Assembly: GCF_030373985.1 (NCBI RefSeq)
Contig: NZ_JAUCRB010000001.1
Span: forward strand, 248,001 to 312,000
Length of the DNA stretch: 64,000 nucleotides
Source: Wolbachia pipientis
Lineage (GTDB): Bacteria > Pseudomonadota > Alphaproteobacteria > Rickettsiales > Anaplasmataceae
Direction: 5' to 3'
This document shows, in pieces, positions 1 through 10,477 of the stretch. The notes under the pieces are model-generated. The model did not search any database, was not told where the DNA came from, and worked only from the letters and a program-made list of their open reading frames with translations. Each line of letters opens with the position of its first letter. Positions within the stretch are counted from its first letter, which is position 1. The position numbers were made by a program, and so were the translations under genes.

Positions 1-2
1 AT

Positions 3-221
3 GCAACAATAGGTCGAAAAGAGAAATTGCAGACTAATTCTAGAAGAGCTGTTGATGCCAATGTAGAAAGAATAAAACAGAAATATGAGTCAGGTTATGA
101 TTCTGGCTATGATTCTGATACAAAAATAGAACAATCAAGAGTAGAACATGGATTATCTATAACTCCCAGCTCTAAAGTAAACTCAGTTGATGTCGAATAT
201 GGAATAATAGGAGGTTGTTGA
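3..221 (+). CDS. 3' end of an unrecognised gene (partial)
   Basis: The frame is open from the left edge of the window and ends at a TGA at 219-221, so this is the C-terminal part of a gene that begins outside. A TTG at 27 could act as a start, but the open frame upstream argues for a truncated view rather than a 64-residue gene. The visible end is hydrophilic and contains a short Tyr/Ser/Asp repeat (ESGYDSGYDSD). I do not recognise the family. It could be the tail of a longer Wolbachia hypothetical or ankyrin-type protein, which is inference only. Confidence 0.4.
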   Translation, partial: ATIGRKEKLQTNSRRAVDANVERIKQKYESGYDSGYDSDTKIEQSRVEHGLSITPSSKVNSVDVEYGIIGGC

Positions 222-450
222 TATAAAATTCACTGATGTATCACTTTAACTGTATGGTTTATGGAGGTGTGATAGTAGAAAATGTGAGCAGGAAACTTAA
301 TACAAACTGTTGTTCTAGCTCGTGCTGCTCTATTGCTGAAAGGATTGTGAGCAAGCTCTTTTAAGAGATGTCATGTAATAAAAATCATCATTTGACAAAT
401 AAATGAACCTTGCATTCAATCTTAGTTATTGATATTTTAAATAAGGGGAC

Positions 451-524
451 CGGGGCGTAGCGCAGTCTGGTAGCGCATTTGGTTTGGGACCAAAGGGTCG
501 GGAGTTCAAATCTCTCCGCCCCGA
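451..524 (+). tRNA. tRNA-Pro (anticodon TGG)
   Basis: A full cloverleaf can be drawn. The 7-bp acceptor stem pairs CGGGGCG (451-457) with CGCCCCG (517-523). There is a GCGC/GCGC D stem, an anticodon stem TTTGG/CCAAA around the loop TTTGGGA (anticodon TGG), and a T arm with TTCAAAT. The discriminator base is A524. No CCA is encoded, unlike the two other tRNAs in the window. Confidence 0.95.
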
Positions 525-1281
525 TTCTTTACACTAATTTTAGTATGCCTTAAAACCCTTCCAATATCCTGCATTAGCCAGCTATACATACGGCCTTTTG
601 TGCCTTATTATCTGTATTTTTTATTTTCTTTTTACGATAATATTAGTTTAAGCATATCATGACAGCACTTCTAGCTGCTGAGAGTCATAACTGTACGAGC
701 ATTGCGACTTGGGCTTACTAGGAGGTGTCATTTAAGTAGCTGACTGGCAATAGAAATTGAATTAAATAAAAAAACTACTTGACAAGCCTAGATGTCTCAC
801 TTCACCATGATAGTGAAGCTATTATTTAACTTCCTAATCGGTGCAAATTAAAAAGACAAGAAAGCTTGTATTTGGCGTGCTAATGTTTAATTTTTTGCAC
901 TATGTGCACCGTATGTCTTTATAAAACTAGGGTTTTGGCCTATACAAGCTGAAACACGCTTATAAAGCGTGCAAAACATCATCCAAATGTCAAATTTTAA
1001 AATAAAGAGTAGAATAACTAGCTACCACGGGATTTTTCTGTCTTTTTTTCTGCTTGGTAAATTTCTTTAATACTTAGATTAGTTTCAGTTTAAGAGTCCA
1101 ATAGAGGTGTTATCCCAGCGTCTGGGTACTGGCCTTCTGGTAGACAATATTCGTGCAGTTATGCACTAGCTTACTTGCATGACAATACTTTTGCTTCAAT
1201 ACTTGCACATTAACTACGCCCTTGAAGATGGACAAAATGTGCCTATTGGAATTGGTCAACCAACACTCAAAGTTGATGCAA
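525..1281. repeat. Spacer with hairpins and Wolbachia-type dispersed repeats
   Basis: No convincing gene is seen in these roughly 750 bases. Two small perfect hairpins stand close together: TGCAC-TAT-GTGCA at 896-908 and CACGCTT-ATA-AAGCGTG at 955-971. The piece around 700-745 (tgtacgagcattgcg, then ggaggtgtcatt) resembles DNA near 16890-16925, so it is probably part of a dispersed repeat. A short plus-strand stretch at about 1179-1310 reads as a possible outer-membrane beta-strand end (ITVGVSYNL). It is too short and degraded to call. Confidence 0.4.
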
Positions 1282-2349
1282 TTACGGTAGGCGTGAGTTA
1301 TAATTTAGTGGTAATGTACTGGTTTTTTCTTCTTTTTGTCGTCGTTTATCTTCTTCTTTCTTTCGGAAAGATTCTTGATTTTCCTTAACTTGCTCAGGCA
1401 CATTGGGCCGCTTTTCAGCAGGTTGATTATCTCTTCCAGCTCCCTTAACTGGAGTTTTTAGAATTGCACTAATTTTACTACTAATTTCACTACCCCATTC
1501 TTTCTCCTTTTCAGTATCAGGGTTGTACAAAGTACCTTTTTTGTTATTTGAAAAAAGAACCTCAAATCCTCCTTTTATGGCGAATATTTCACCAATAACA
1601 GCAGCAACTATCACAAGTGTAGTAGGACCAAAAATTAATATTGAAGTAATGGAAAAAGAAATAGGAAGAAGAATCTTACGTAAGAATGTTGTTACTATTT
1701 CTTCATCACTAAGTGGTGGTTTATCCTCTTCTTTTTTATCTTTACCTAAGAATGGTATTTTTTCTTTTAGCCCATTTATAAAGTAGCTAGAAATGTTTTT
1801 AGGATCTCCCTTTATTCCCAACGGCCACCCAGCAAATTTTATGAGTGAATCTTTAGCTTCTGTACCACGTATATCATTTACACACTCATCAACCACTTCT
1901 TTTATTTTATTATTCTCTAAATTCTCCTTGCTAGCTAAATTTTTTTCTCTAATTTTCTCAAATACGTAAATTAAAAACTGAAGGAAATTTTCTTCACTTA
2001 GTGACTTTATTTTTTGATTAACATCGTTGAATATCTTTCCTCTATTCTCAAGTACAAAAGTAAAAATTTTCTTTTCATTTTCATTCTGTAACCAAGCTAA
2101 ATGCTTCTCTAATTTCTCTTTTTCTTGCTCTGAAAGTTTTTCTTGCAGTTTCTTTGCTATTTCTTCAATCTCCTGCTGTATTTGCTTCTCTGGATTTTTT
2201 AAAGTATCTAGAAAAGCACGATAGATTAACTGATGTTCCTCTTTTTCAAAGACTTTCTCATCTTTGTTAGTTGCCTGAGTGGATGGCTCTAAAGGTTTCG
2301 GATTCTTTGTTCGTGGAGTTAGTATTCCTTTCATAACTGACTTGCTCAC
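1282..2349 (-). CDS. Hypothetical protein with coiled coils and a membrane hairpin
   Basis: This 355-residue protein is not recognised. The N-terminal third is rich in Lys and Glu with heptad-like patterns (IQQEIEEIAKKLQEKLSEQE), suggesting a coiled coil at about residues 55-110. A long hydrophobic stretch follows at about residues 225-265 (FSITSILIFGPTTLVIVAAV) and could form one or two membrane segments. The C-terminus is strongly charged. The gene stands alone between a repeat-rich spacer and polA, which ends 35 bp beyond its start on the same strand. The architecture is similar in kind to the hypothetical genes at 37.3 and 47.2 kb, though I see no clear sequence match. An effector role is possible but not shown. 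Confidence 0.7.
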   Translation of the reverse strand: MSKSVMKGILTPRTKNPKPLEPSTQATNKDEKVFEKEEHQLIYRAFLDTLKNPEKQIQQEIEEIAKKLQEKLSEQEKEKLEKHLAWLQNENEKKIFTFVLENRGKIFNDVNQKIKSLSEENFLQFLIYVFEKIREKNLASKENLENNKIKEVVDECVNDIRGTEAKDSLIKFAGWPLGIKGDPKNISSYFINGLKEKIPFLGKDKKEEDKPPLSDEEIVTTFLRKILLPISFSITSILIFGPTTLVIVAAVIGEIFAIKGGFEVLFSNNKKGTLYNPDTEKEKEWGSEISSKISAILKTPVKGAGRDNQPAEKRPNVPEQVKENQESFRKKEEDKRRQKEEKTSTLPLNYNSRLP

Positions 2350-2384
2350 ATTTACTACACTTTAATTGTAGCATATTTTTCATA

Positions 2385-4970
2385 TTAGCTCAAATGGCTT
2401 ATACTCTTAGAGTATGCGGCGTTTAAATTATAATTAAGAAAATTTGAGCCCCAATTGTCACTAATTTTTACTTCTACTTCAAGTGGTATAGAGATTTTTA
2501 CAGCATTTTCCATTGTGTCTTTTATAAGTTTTGCTGTTTCTTGTACCTTGTCGTCCTCTACTTCAACCAGTAGTTCATCGTGAACTTGGAGGATTATTTT
2601 ACCTGCTTTTAACTGATCAAAAAGTTGAATCATCGCACATTTTATTATATCAGCAGCAGTTCCTTGCACGGGTGCGTTTATAGCTGCCCTTTCTGCGAAT
2701 TGTCTTAGGTAAGGAATTGTATTGTTTATGTCTTTTACAAAGCATCTTCTGCCAAACAAAGTTTCTACATAACCATGCTGTCTTGCGATAGACACTGCTT
2801 TTTCCATATAGACCTTTATTTCTGGATAACAGGAAAAATAATAGTCAATGTATTCAGCAGCTTCTTGAATGGTAATTTTAAACTTCCTTGCAAGGCCAAA
2901 CGGGCTAATGCCATATATGATCCCAAAATTAATGGATTTTGCTTTTTGCCTTAGTTGTTTATCTACATCTGCACCTTCTTGCACTCCAAAAATTTGCCTT
3001 GCAGTGATATTATGAATATCTTGTCCATTTGCTAAAGCTTCCTTAAATGCTGCAACATTTGCAATATGTGCCAATATTCTCAATTCTATTTGTGAATAAT
3101 CTGCAGAAATTATCTTGTATCCTTTCGGTGCAATAAAAGCTTGTCTAATGAGATTTCCTTCTTTACTCCTGATAGGAATATTCTGCAAGTTAGGTTTGCT
3201 GGAGCTAAGCCTGCCTGTTGCAGTTGTTGAAAAGCTTGTGTGTAATTTACCATCGAGAGGGTTAACCCGCTTTGTTAGTGCATCAGTATATGTACCCTTT
3301 AGCTTGCTTAAGTGTCGCCAATCTAAAATTTTACTTGCAATCTCAGCTCCTTCTATTTCAAGTTTCTCTAATACTTCAGAGTTTGTGCTATACGATCCAG
3401 ATTTTGACTTTTTCTTCTTGTTGAGCCCCATCTTATTAAATAAAACATCACTTAATTGTTTTGGCGAAGCAATATTAAATCTTTCTCCTGCCAGGTCATA
3501 TATATCATCCTCAAGTGCAGCAATTAGCTGTTGAAATTTATCAGATAATTCTTGCAGTTTATGAATATTTAGCAATATTCCATTTTTTTCCATGTTAAGT
3601 ATTACTTTAGTAAGCGGCTTATCGAAGCGCTCGTAAATTGTGAAAAGCTTTTCCTGAAATAATCTTTGTGCCAGCTTTTCATGGATCACTATTAAAGTTT
3701 TTGCCGAGAAAATCTCTACATATCCACTCAAATTGGATGCAATTATGTTTGGAATGCTATGGTCATGTTTTCCTGTGTCAAGGCTATATGACATTGTCAT
3801 CAAGTCATCAACTGAGCCTAGCACTTTTTCTATTGTAGGGAATGTTTTTCTGATCTTTCTAATATCATGTATTATTTTAAGCACTCCATTTGAAAGTAAA
3901 GTTGAATTAATGGTAATAAGTGCATCTTGTAAGTAGTTTTGATCTATGTAGAAAATGTTATTTTCATTGTAGGATAAGGAGATTTTGTTTAATATATCGT
4001 TTTCACAGTGGCAATAGATTGCAATTTTGCCTTCATATCTGCAGTGCTCTAAAAATTTTTCTAATTCTTCACTACTATGTTCTGTTTTTTCTTTTGTGCT
4101 AGGTCCATTATAAGAAAAGAGCTTTTCTACTTTGCCTATCAATGAATTAAATTCATACTTCTTTAAAAAGGATAACAATTTCTCCATATTTGGAGAAAGG
4201 ACTTCATATTTGGTAACATCGTGCTGGAGGCCCACTTTCTTGCATAGTGATAAAAGTTCTCTTGAAATTAACGCTTTTTCTTTATGTTCGGTAAGAATAT
4301 TACGTATTCTCGTTTGCTCGATGTTGTTGATATTTGCTATAATGTTGTCCAACGAATCAAATTCATCTAGCAGTTTAGCTGCAGTTTTTGGACCTATTCC
4401 TGGAACGCCAGGAATGTTATCAGATGAATCTCCAGTTAGAGAAAGTAAGTCGAGAAGCTTATTTGAGCTTACACCAAATTTTTCTATTACTTGTTTTTCA
4501 TCTATATATATATTTTTAATAGGATCAAATATTAGAATGTTGTAATTCAAAAGCTGAAACAAATCTTTATCTGGCGAGACTATTACCACTTTAAAGTCTT
4601 GGTGGCTGGAGTATTTTGTAGCTAGTGTTGTAATTATGTCATCTGCTTCATAGCCTTCAATTTCTTCGTAGCTGAGATTAAAAGCTTCTGCTGCTTCTCT
4701 TAGTATTGCAAACTGCGGAATTAGATCCTCAGGGGGTGTTACTCTGTTTGCTTTGTATTCAGGATATAAATCATGCCTGAAATTTTTTTTACCGGAGTCA
4801 AATGCTATGGTTAAGTAATCTGAGTGGGCAATGTACTTAAGAATCATATTCAGAAAACCATATACACCACCTATTGACATACCAGTTGTGGTAATTAGAT
4901 TAGGTAAGACGTAATAAGCTCTGAAAAGGAAGCTGTAACCATCAATGATTGTGAAAGTTTTTTCTTTCAT
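2385..4970 (-). CDS. polA: DNA polymerase I
   Basis: The 861-residue protein fills gaps and removes RNA primers in replication and repair. The N-terminal 5'-3' exonuclease domain carries YEADDII and the helix-hairpin-helix stretch GDSSDNIPGVPGIGPKTAAK. The C-terminal family A polymerase domain carries motif A (ADYSQIELR, Asp about 624), motif B (KSINFGIIYG) and motif C (VHDELLVEV, Asp about 798). The middle domain at about residues 300-470 corresponds to the proofreading domain, but its first motif reads IAIYCHCEND where active enzymes have Asp-x-Glu, so 3'-5' exonuclease activity is probably lost. The start is an ATG, and the length is slightly below the 928 residues of the E. coli enzyme. 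Confidence 0.97.
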   Translation of the reverse strand: MKEKTFTIIDGYSFLFRAYYVLPNLITTTGMSIGGVYGFLNMILKYIAHSDYLTIAFDSGKKNFRHDLYPEYKANRVTPPEDLIPQFAILREAAEAFNLSYEEIEGYEADDIITTLATKYSSHQDFKVVIVSPDKDLFQLLNYNILIFDPIKNIYIDEKQVIEKFGVSSNKLLDLLSLTGDSSDNIPGVPGIGPKTAAKLLDEFDSLDNIIANINNIEQTRIRNILTEHKEKALISRELLSLCKKVGLQHDVTKYEVLSPNMEKLLSFLKKYEFNSLIGKVEKLFSYNGPSTKEKTEHSSEELEKFLEHCRYEGKIAIYCHCENDILNKISLSYNENNIFYIDQNYLQDALITINSTLLSNGVLKIIHDIRKIRKTFPTIEKVLGSVDDLMTMSYSLDTGKHDHSIPNIIASNLSGYVEIFSAKTLIVIHEKLAQRLFQEKLFTIYERFDKPLTKVILNMEKNGILLNIHKLQELSDKFQQLIAALEDDIYDLAGERFNIASPKQLSDVLFNKMGLNKKKKSKSGSYSTNSEVLEKLEIEGAEIASKILDWRHLSKLKGTYTDALTKRVNPLDGKLHTSFSTTATGRLSSSKPNLQNIPIRSKEGNLIRQAFIAPKGYKIISADYSQIELRILAHIANVAAFKEALANGQDIHNITARQIFGVQEGADVDKQLRQKAKSINFGIIYGISPFGLARKFKITIQEAAEYIDYYFSCYPEIKVYMEKAVSIARQHGYVETLFGRRCFVKDINNTIPYLRQFAERAAINAPVQGTAADIIKCAMIQLFDQLKAGKIILQVHDELLVEVEDDKVQETAKLIKDTMENAVKISIPLEVEVKISDNWGSNFLNYNLNAAYSKSISHLS

Positions 4971-5139
4971 TGTAGATATTTGTGTGTGCTTTTAATGGTC
5001 CATTATTTAGCTGCGAAAATCAAGTCTTTGTTTTCTGCTTTTGAGTGTTGTAAGAAATTTTACCGAAAATAGTATTCATGCATAGTTAATAGTTACTATT
5101 TAAAGTTAAGTTATGTCGCTAATAAATTGAGAGCTTAAA

Positions 5140-6240
5140 ATGAATAAAAAGACCGGAAAACCAAAAGGATCAAAATCATCGAACCAAATTGCAAAAACAA
5201 GGCGTAAACTCAGCAAGTCAGATATTAGTAACTCAGTTATTCCTGACTATGCTTCAGTGGATAGTGAAGTGGTTCCAATAAAGTTAGACCAAGAGCTAAA
5301 CAAATAACCGAATCTCTAAAAGTGAAATGTTGTCTGATCGAGTAACACCAACAGCTTCAGTAACAAAAGATGACCCTCGGTCAAAATTGGCAAGTAATAG
5401 AAAATTGCTTGTCCAGGGAGAATTGAAAAAGATCAACACTCTTACAGCACAAAATGATTTTACTGTATTGAAAAAGTAATCTCCTCAGTTAAAGGGCAAT
5501 CCCAAGCAAACTCAGAAAGAGGTTGAGCGGATTTGTCAGTCTTGATGATCAGATTAAAACTCTACAGAATAGACAAAATGACCTGCGGTAGAAGCTCGCT
5601 AGCATTGGGCAGCAGAGTAAATCATTTATATGATAAAGTCAATTAAGCATAGCGCTAAAGAAAGGAAGCAAAATTCTCAATTAAACGGAATAATAATGAT
5701 TAAATGAAGAATTGAGCTTAATAGGAAATTTGAAAACTACAAGAGATTAGGAATTTTAGTTTTGTAAGTAGATCTCTTAGCATAAGTAACCCTAATAATA
5801 AATATTTGGAGGGAATAGATAAAATAGTACGAGAGCATTCTCAACAGTATGGACATTAAGTATGCAATAACCGCGATGATTTTTTGAATTCGAAATCTTT
5901 TATATATAGGTCTCTTCGGGAAATTATAGATAGAATTAATTCTACATATGAGGATAAGTAAATCTTGCTCAGATATGACGCATATCAAGTTAAAGCTTTA
6001 CTTCAAATTGGTAACATAAAAGGAAAGGAAGATAAAAAAAGCGCTAGAGGAGATATATAAAGACTTAAAGAACAAAATGAGTAAAAGTAGAAAAAGCTTT
6101 GACTCAAAAAATGATCAATATATTCGTAAACTGAGAGAGAATTGAAGCACGCTGCCTGATCCAATGTTGGAAGTATCTATAGCAAGCAGTACAACAATCT
6201 CAAAGTCTTGAGGATATCGGGAAGAAAATCTTACAATTTT
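5140..6240 (+). pseudogene. Decayed plus-strand coding remnants
   Basis: Several short open pieces follow one another on the plus strand with stops and frame changes between them. The first runs from ATG 5140 to TAA 5307 (55 codons, starting MNKKTGKPKGSKSSNQ, very basic). The second begins around 5318 in another frame (SDRVTPTASVTKDD) and stops near 5479. Later pieces at about 5735-6060 read NPNNKYLEGIDKIVREHSQQ and YRSLREIIDRINSTYEDK. They look like one or two broken hydrophilic, helix-rich genes. I do not recognise the family. The minus-strand open frame at 5737-5988 is a shadow of this remnant. Confidence 0.45.
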
Positions 6241-6479
6241 ATATAAAATTATAAAATAATGGCTATAGCTAGTGCAGACCGTTTTTTCCGTTCTATGGTC
6301 TAGTCCATGACTTTACAAATATTTGCTTTATAGATAATTCATACAGCAAGTGGTATCATACAAGTGGTTGGCACTGACATCCAGAAATTTAATTGTAAGT
6401 AAGCATGCTGAACTGGCGAGCATTGGAAAGAAAGTGCGGCACTTTAAGGTGTTACTAGATAGAATATCGTCGTTGTTGT

Positions 6480-7118
6480 GGTGCTACTCTTGACTTGTTA
6501 AGCTCGCTCTGTGTTTTTAGCTTTTCTACGGCACTAATAAGGCTTAATTCCTTACCATCAATTTTGATTTTGACATTTATGTTTTTTTAAAATCTTCATC
6601 ACTTGATTTATTACCCACTATTTTAATAGTGTCATTACTATCGGAGGTTAATGAAACGCTACATTTTCTTCCATTGATATACCACTTGAATTGCAACTCG
6701 CCTTCTTATAAGGAAGACTTAGTTAAGTCATAATATCTAATTTTTTTACCATCTTCATTATTGGCAAATAAACACTTATAATTTTCCCGTTATCACCCAA
6801 TATTGAAAAATCAGTGATTTTGTTATTTTTACAGAATTTGTTATTTAAAATTTTACTTATTTCAATATCTTTACTCTTATCTTTCAGTATTATTCACGCG
6901 TGGAGACTAATATTATTGTTCCGGTGACTTTGATAAATTAATACGTGGTGAATAATAGTGTCATCTTGAATACATTTGCAAAACTCTATTTTAGCTTTTT
7001 CCCCTAATTCAATATATTCTTTGGGAAAGACCTTTTGCATCAAAGAGTTCATCATTATCAGACGTACCCTGATTTGCGCTAACATGTTTTTTGTTCTATT
7101 AACATACCTATATTCCAA
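6480..7118 (-). pseudogene. Decayed member of a multicopy Wolbachia gene family
   Basis: The minus strand reads as one gene broken by stops and frame shifts. The N-terminal piece is an open frame at 6894-7118 (74 codons). It is followed by KDIEISKILNNKFCKNNKIT and then by a piece reading WYINGRKCSVSLTSDSNDT. The last piece matches in pattern the fragment FYIGEKELEVKLYHDKGNK near 39.3 kb, with conserved spacing of hydrophobic residues followed by a Lys-Lys end. The product is unknown. It lies 35 bp downstream of the hslU stop on the same strand and is surely not functional as it stands. Confidence 0.45.
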
Positions 7119-7153
7119 TTACATGGAAAAGTATTAATATGCTAATCATTTTA

Positions 7154-8644
7154 TCAAAGTATGAACTTAGATAAATCTAGTTGTTTTGAGATCGATTCAA
7201 GCTTATCTTTTACATATTTGCCGTCTATAATAAATTTTTCACCATTTTTCTCAGAAGCGATAAAACTTATTTCGTCCAAAAGCTTCTCCATTACAGTATG
7301 TAGCCTTCTTGCACCTATATTCTCCACTTGCCTGTTAACTGTAAACGCTATTTCAGCTATGGTTTTAATGCCATCATCGGTAAATTCAAGCACCACGTTC
7401 TCTGTTTTCATTAGAGCTATGTACTGCTTCAACAGACTAGATTCTGGTTCCTTTAATATTCTTATTAAATCCTCTTGAGTAAGTGCCTTAAGCTCTACTC
7501 TGATTGGTAATCTGCCTTGCAACTCTGGTAAAAGATCGGATGGTTTAGATTGATGAAAGGCACCAGATGCAATAAATAATATATAATCTGTTTTTACGTG
7601 ACCATACTTAGTTGAAACGGTTGTTCCTTCAAGCAGTGGTAATAAATCACGTTGTACTCCTTCTCTATTTACCTCACCTTTTATCTCTGTACGTGCTGCA
7701 ATTTTATCTATTTCATCTAAAAATACTATGCCTTCATTGCTAACAAGATCAAGGGCTTCTTTGATTATCTTATCTTCATCCATTAACCTTTCACTTTCTT
7801 CATTAATTAATATTTCACGTGCTTCTTTTACCTTAACCGTAATGGTTTTTGTTTTTTTGCCTCCATTAAACATTTTACCCATTAGCTCTGTTACATTTAC
7901 TATGCCAACTTGCCCGCCTGGCATACCTGGTATATCGAAAGCTGGTAACATACTCTTACTTTCTCTGACATTAATAGAAACTTCTCCGTCTTCGAACTCT
8001 TTATTTCTCAATTTTTCTCTAAAAACCTTTTTACTTTCTTCGGTTGCATTTTCACCGACCATAGAATTGACTATTATCTTCTCAGCCGAATTTAAGGCTT
8101 TTTTAGCTAAGGCCTTGCGGGCTTTCTCTTTAACTAAAACTATTGCTGCATCGACCAAATCGCGTATTATTGAGTCAACATCACGCCCAACATATCCTAT
8201 CTCTGTAAATTTCGTTGCTTCAACTTTTATAAATGGTGCGCCTGCGAGCTTTGCTAAACGGCGAGCTATTTCAGTTTTGCCAACTCCTGTGTGACCAATC
8301 ATCAATATATTTTTAGGTATGATTTCATCGCGTAAAGGAAGAGCAATTTTATTGCGGCGCCAACGATTTCTAAGTGCAATAGCAACTGCACGCTTTGCAT
8401 CATCTTGCCCAATTATGAACCTATCCAATTCTTTAACTATCTTTTGTGGCGGCAGATCATCTAATAAAATTTGTGTACTGTTATTAACTTGAGCACTGCT
8501 GCTGATTGAATCACAGTTGCTTTTAGTACCTTTATAGAGGTCATTTTTTTTATTGTAGGTATTACTACCACAAGACTGCCCTTCTGAAAGGGTCTTAAGT
8601 TGATTGGAGAAATTAGTGCATAAAGTTTTATGTTCAGAAGACAT
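7154..8644 (-). CDS. hslU: HslU, ATPase subunit of the HslVU protease
   Basis: HslU is the hexameric AAA+ unfoldase that feeds cytoplasmic substrates to the HslV peptidase. The Walker A motif (GHTGVGKTE, residues about 117-125), Walker B with LDEIDKI, and the sensor II region [16 protein letters not shown] are all visible, as is the variable I domain between them. The C-terminus ends in LDLSKFIL, in keeping with the family's activating tail. At 496 residues it exceeds the 443 of E. coli because of a Ser/Asn-rich extension of about 60 residues before the usual PQKIVKELD start. The ATG lies 1 bp after the hslV stop, so the pair is one operon. Confidence 0.97.
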   Translation of the reverse strand: MSSEHKTLCTNFSNQLKTLSEGQSCGSNTYNKKNDLYKGTKSNCDSISSSAQVNNSTQILLDDLPPQKIVKELDRFIIGQDDAKRAVAIALRNRWRRNKIALPLRDEIIPKNILMIGHTGVGKTEIARRLAKLAGAPFIKVEATKFTEIGYVGRDVDSIIRDLVDAAIVLVKEKARKALAKKALNSAEKIIVNSMVGENATEESKKVFREKLRNKEFEDGEVSINVRESKSMLPAFDIPGMPGGQVGIVNVTELMGKMFNGGKKTKTITVKVKEAREILINEESERLMDEDKIIKEALDLVSNEGIVFLDEIDKIAARTEIKGEVNREGVQRDLLPLLEGTTVSTKYGHVKTDYILFIASGAFHQSKPSDLLPELQGRLPIRVELKALTQEDLIRILKEPESSLLKQYIALMKTENVVLEFTDDGIKTIAEIAFTVNRQVENIGARRLHTVMEKLLDEISFIASEKNGEKFIIDGKYVKDKLESISKQLDLSKFIL

Positions 8645-8645
8645 G

Positions 8646-9200
8646 TTACCCCTCTATCTTTTCAATGACTACATTATGATTTGTGTAAACACATATATCG
8701 GCTGCTATTTTCATAGCCCTTTTTGCAACTTCCTTTATTGGCATTCCTTTAACGTCAATTAAAGCCCTTGCTGCAGATAGAGCAAAATTTCCCCCAGAGC
8801 CAATAGCTGCAATTCCATCTTCAGGTTCAAGAACGTCACCTGTTCCCGTAATTACTAACGAAATAGATTGATCTGCAACTATCATCATAGCCTCCAATTT
8901 TCTCAAATATTTATCCATTCTCCAATCTTTTGCAAGTTCAACACATGCTCTCATTAATTGTCCTGGGTGTTTATCAAGTTTTGATTCCAGTCTTTCAAAG
9001 AGAGTAAATGCGTCAGCTGTTGCTCCAGCGAACCCAGCAATTACGGAATCACCAGAAAGGCGTCTGACTTTTTTTGCTCCAGATTTTAGAACGGTGTGGC
9101 CTAGTGAAACCTGCCCATCACCTATTACTACTACACTTTTGTCTCTTCTAATTGACAGTATGGTAGTTCCATACATTTTGCTGTTATCCTGTTGAGTCAT
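8646..9200 (-). CDS. hslV: HslV, peptidase subunit of the HslVU protease
   Basis: HslV is the proteasome-like threonine peptidase that degrades proteins unfolded by HslU. The family start of the mature chain is seen as [12 protein letters not shown], so Thr12 is the likely catalytic N-terminal Thr after removal of an 11-residue propeptide. Other family motifs are [40 protein letters not shown] and the C-terminal ICVYTNHN. The length, 184 residues, is normal. It is the first gene of the hslV-hslU operon and is divergent from the gshA-like gene; the 105-bp spacer must carry both promoters. Confidence 0.97.
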   Translation of the reverse strand: MTQQDNSKMYGTTILSIRRDKSVVVIGDGQVSLGHTVLKSGAKKVRRLSGDSVIAGFAGATADAFTLFERLESKLDKHPGQLMRACVELAKDWRMDKYLRKLEAMMIVADQSISLVITGTGDVLEPEDGIAAIGSGGNFALSAARALIDVKGMPIKEVAKRAMKIAADICVYTNHNVVIEKIEG

Positions 9201-9305
9201 TTTTCTGTCACTTTAAATAGTAATTGCATTATACTGTAACCGTTAGTTAAATATGTTCAATTATAGCTTATATATAGTACTTTCCTTATAACATTTAAAG
9301 TGTAG

Positions 9306-10466
9306 ATGCAAAATATAATTCATCCAAATTTGGAAAAAAGTGTAAATAATTGGTTTGGGGCAAAGTTTAACAGTCTTAAGCTGCCATTTTATAGCTCTGT
9401 AGATCTTAGAAACTCCGGTTATAAAATTGCCCCGATAGACGCCAATTTATTTCCTTCAGGATTCAATAATCTAAGTGAGGTATCGAAAACAACAGCAGCA
9501 AAACTAATAAAAAACTACTTTGAGAAAAAACGATATAAAAAAATTCTTATAATACCGGAGAACTATACACGAAATAAAATGTATATAGAAAACGTGTTTA
9601 CTATAGAGACAGTACTGCGGCTAGCAGGTTTTGAAACTAAAATTGGTCTCTTTTATAACGAAGCCTCTAATTTAGTAGAGTCATATGAAACTATTGTGAA
9701 AGAAGACTCTCTGCTAAAGACAACTTCAGGGCTTGTACCCGACGTTATTATACTTAATAGAGATATGACAAGCCACATTCCAGACGCGTTAGAAAATATA
9801 AAACAAGAGATAGTACCGAGCCCATTATATGGTTGGCACAGTAGGCAGAAATTTCAATATTTTAAAATCTATCAAGAGTTAGTGTCCGAATTTTGTGGCG
9901 AATTTAAAGTAGACCCGTGGCTTATTTTTGCATTTACAGAGAGCTGTAAAGGAGTTTATTTTGATGATAATTCATCGCTAGAAACAGTGGCAACTAAAGT
10001 TGACCATGTGATATCTCTAGTGCAAAAAAAATATGAGGAATATAAAATAAAAACTCAACCTTATGTTTTTATCAAAGCAAGCAATGGAACGTACGGAATG
10101 GGCATTATAACGGCAACAAGTGGAGAGGAAATATTAAACCTCAATAAAAAAAAGCGTCATAAAATGAAAAAGATAAAGGAGGGAATGAAAATCAATAATG
10201 TTATTATACAAGAAGGTGTACCGACAATCGATGTGTTTGAGCGCAGTCCTGCAGAGCCGCTAATATACTATGTAGGAAATACACCGACGTGCTATTTATA
10301 TCGGTATAATAGCAGGAAAGATGTATATTCTAGTTTGAATTCCACTGATTGTGAATTTTATGATATAAGCCAGGCTGTGGAAGGTAAAACTTTATCACTT
10401 TGGAGTATGATTAGCAAATTGGCGGTGTTAGCGTTAGCGGTAGAAATGAAGTCTTTTCATCTCTAG
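9306..10466 (+). CDS. gshA: Glutamate-cysteine ligase, proteobacterial GshA type
   Basis: The protein resembles the glutamate-cysteine ligase family first described in Acidithiobacillus ferrooxidans, which makes gamma-glutamylcysteine for glutathione. Supporting stretches are IAPIDANLFPSGFNNL near the start, a central LIIPENYTRN, ASNGTYGMGI with a glycine-rich ATP-grasp look, and VIIQEGVPTIDVF followed by AEPLIYYVGN. It has 386 residues. The C-terminus (ISKLAVLALAVEMKSFHL) stops a little abruptly where relatives continue with an Ala-rich helix, so slight truncation is possible. It converges with the membrane gene at 10478, 11 bp away. Recognition is from memory of the family, not from a search. 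Confidence 0.82.
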   Translation: MQNIIHPNLEKSVNNWFGAKFNSLKLPFYSSVDLRNSGYKIAPIDANLFPSGFNNLSEVSKTTAAKLIKNYFEKKRYKKILIIPENYTRNKMYIENVFTIETVLRLAGFETKIGLFYNEASNLVESYETIVKEDSLLKTTSGLVPDVIILNRDMTSHIPDALENIKQEIVPSPLYGWHSRQKFQYFKIYQELVSEFCGEFKVDPWLIFAFTESCKGVYFDDNSSLETVATKVDHVISLVQKKYEEYKIKTQPYVFIKASNGTYGMGIITATSGEEILNLNKKKRHKMKKIKEGMKINNVIIQEGVPTIDVFERSPAEPLIYYVGNTPTCYLYRYNSRKDVYSSLNSTDCEFYDISQAVEGKTLSLWSMISKLAVLALAVEMKSFHL

Positions 10467-10477
10467 TTCCTATCTCT

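Noticed and set aside
1179..1388. Plus-strand frame ending with a beta-strand-like tail, possibly a surface-protein fragment.
   Set aside because: Only about 25 residues look meaningful; the rest is antisense to the 355-codon gene. Too weak for a call.
3115..4545. Plus-strand frames of 60-139 codons across polA.
   Set aside because: They are antisense to an intact conserved gene, with no independent motif or ribosome-binding site.
5737..5988. Minus-strand frame of 83 codons that looks membrane-like.
   Set aside because: The plus strand carries better pieces of a decayed hydrophilic gene; the hydrophobic antisense is a by-product of AT-rich codons.
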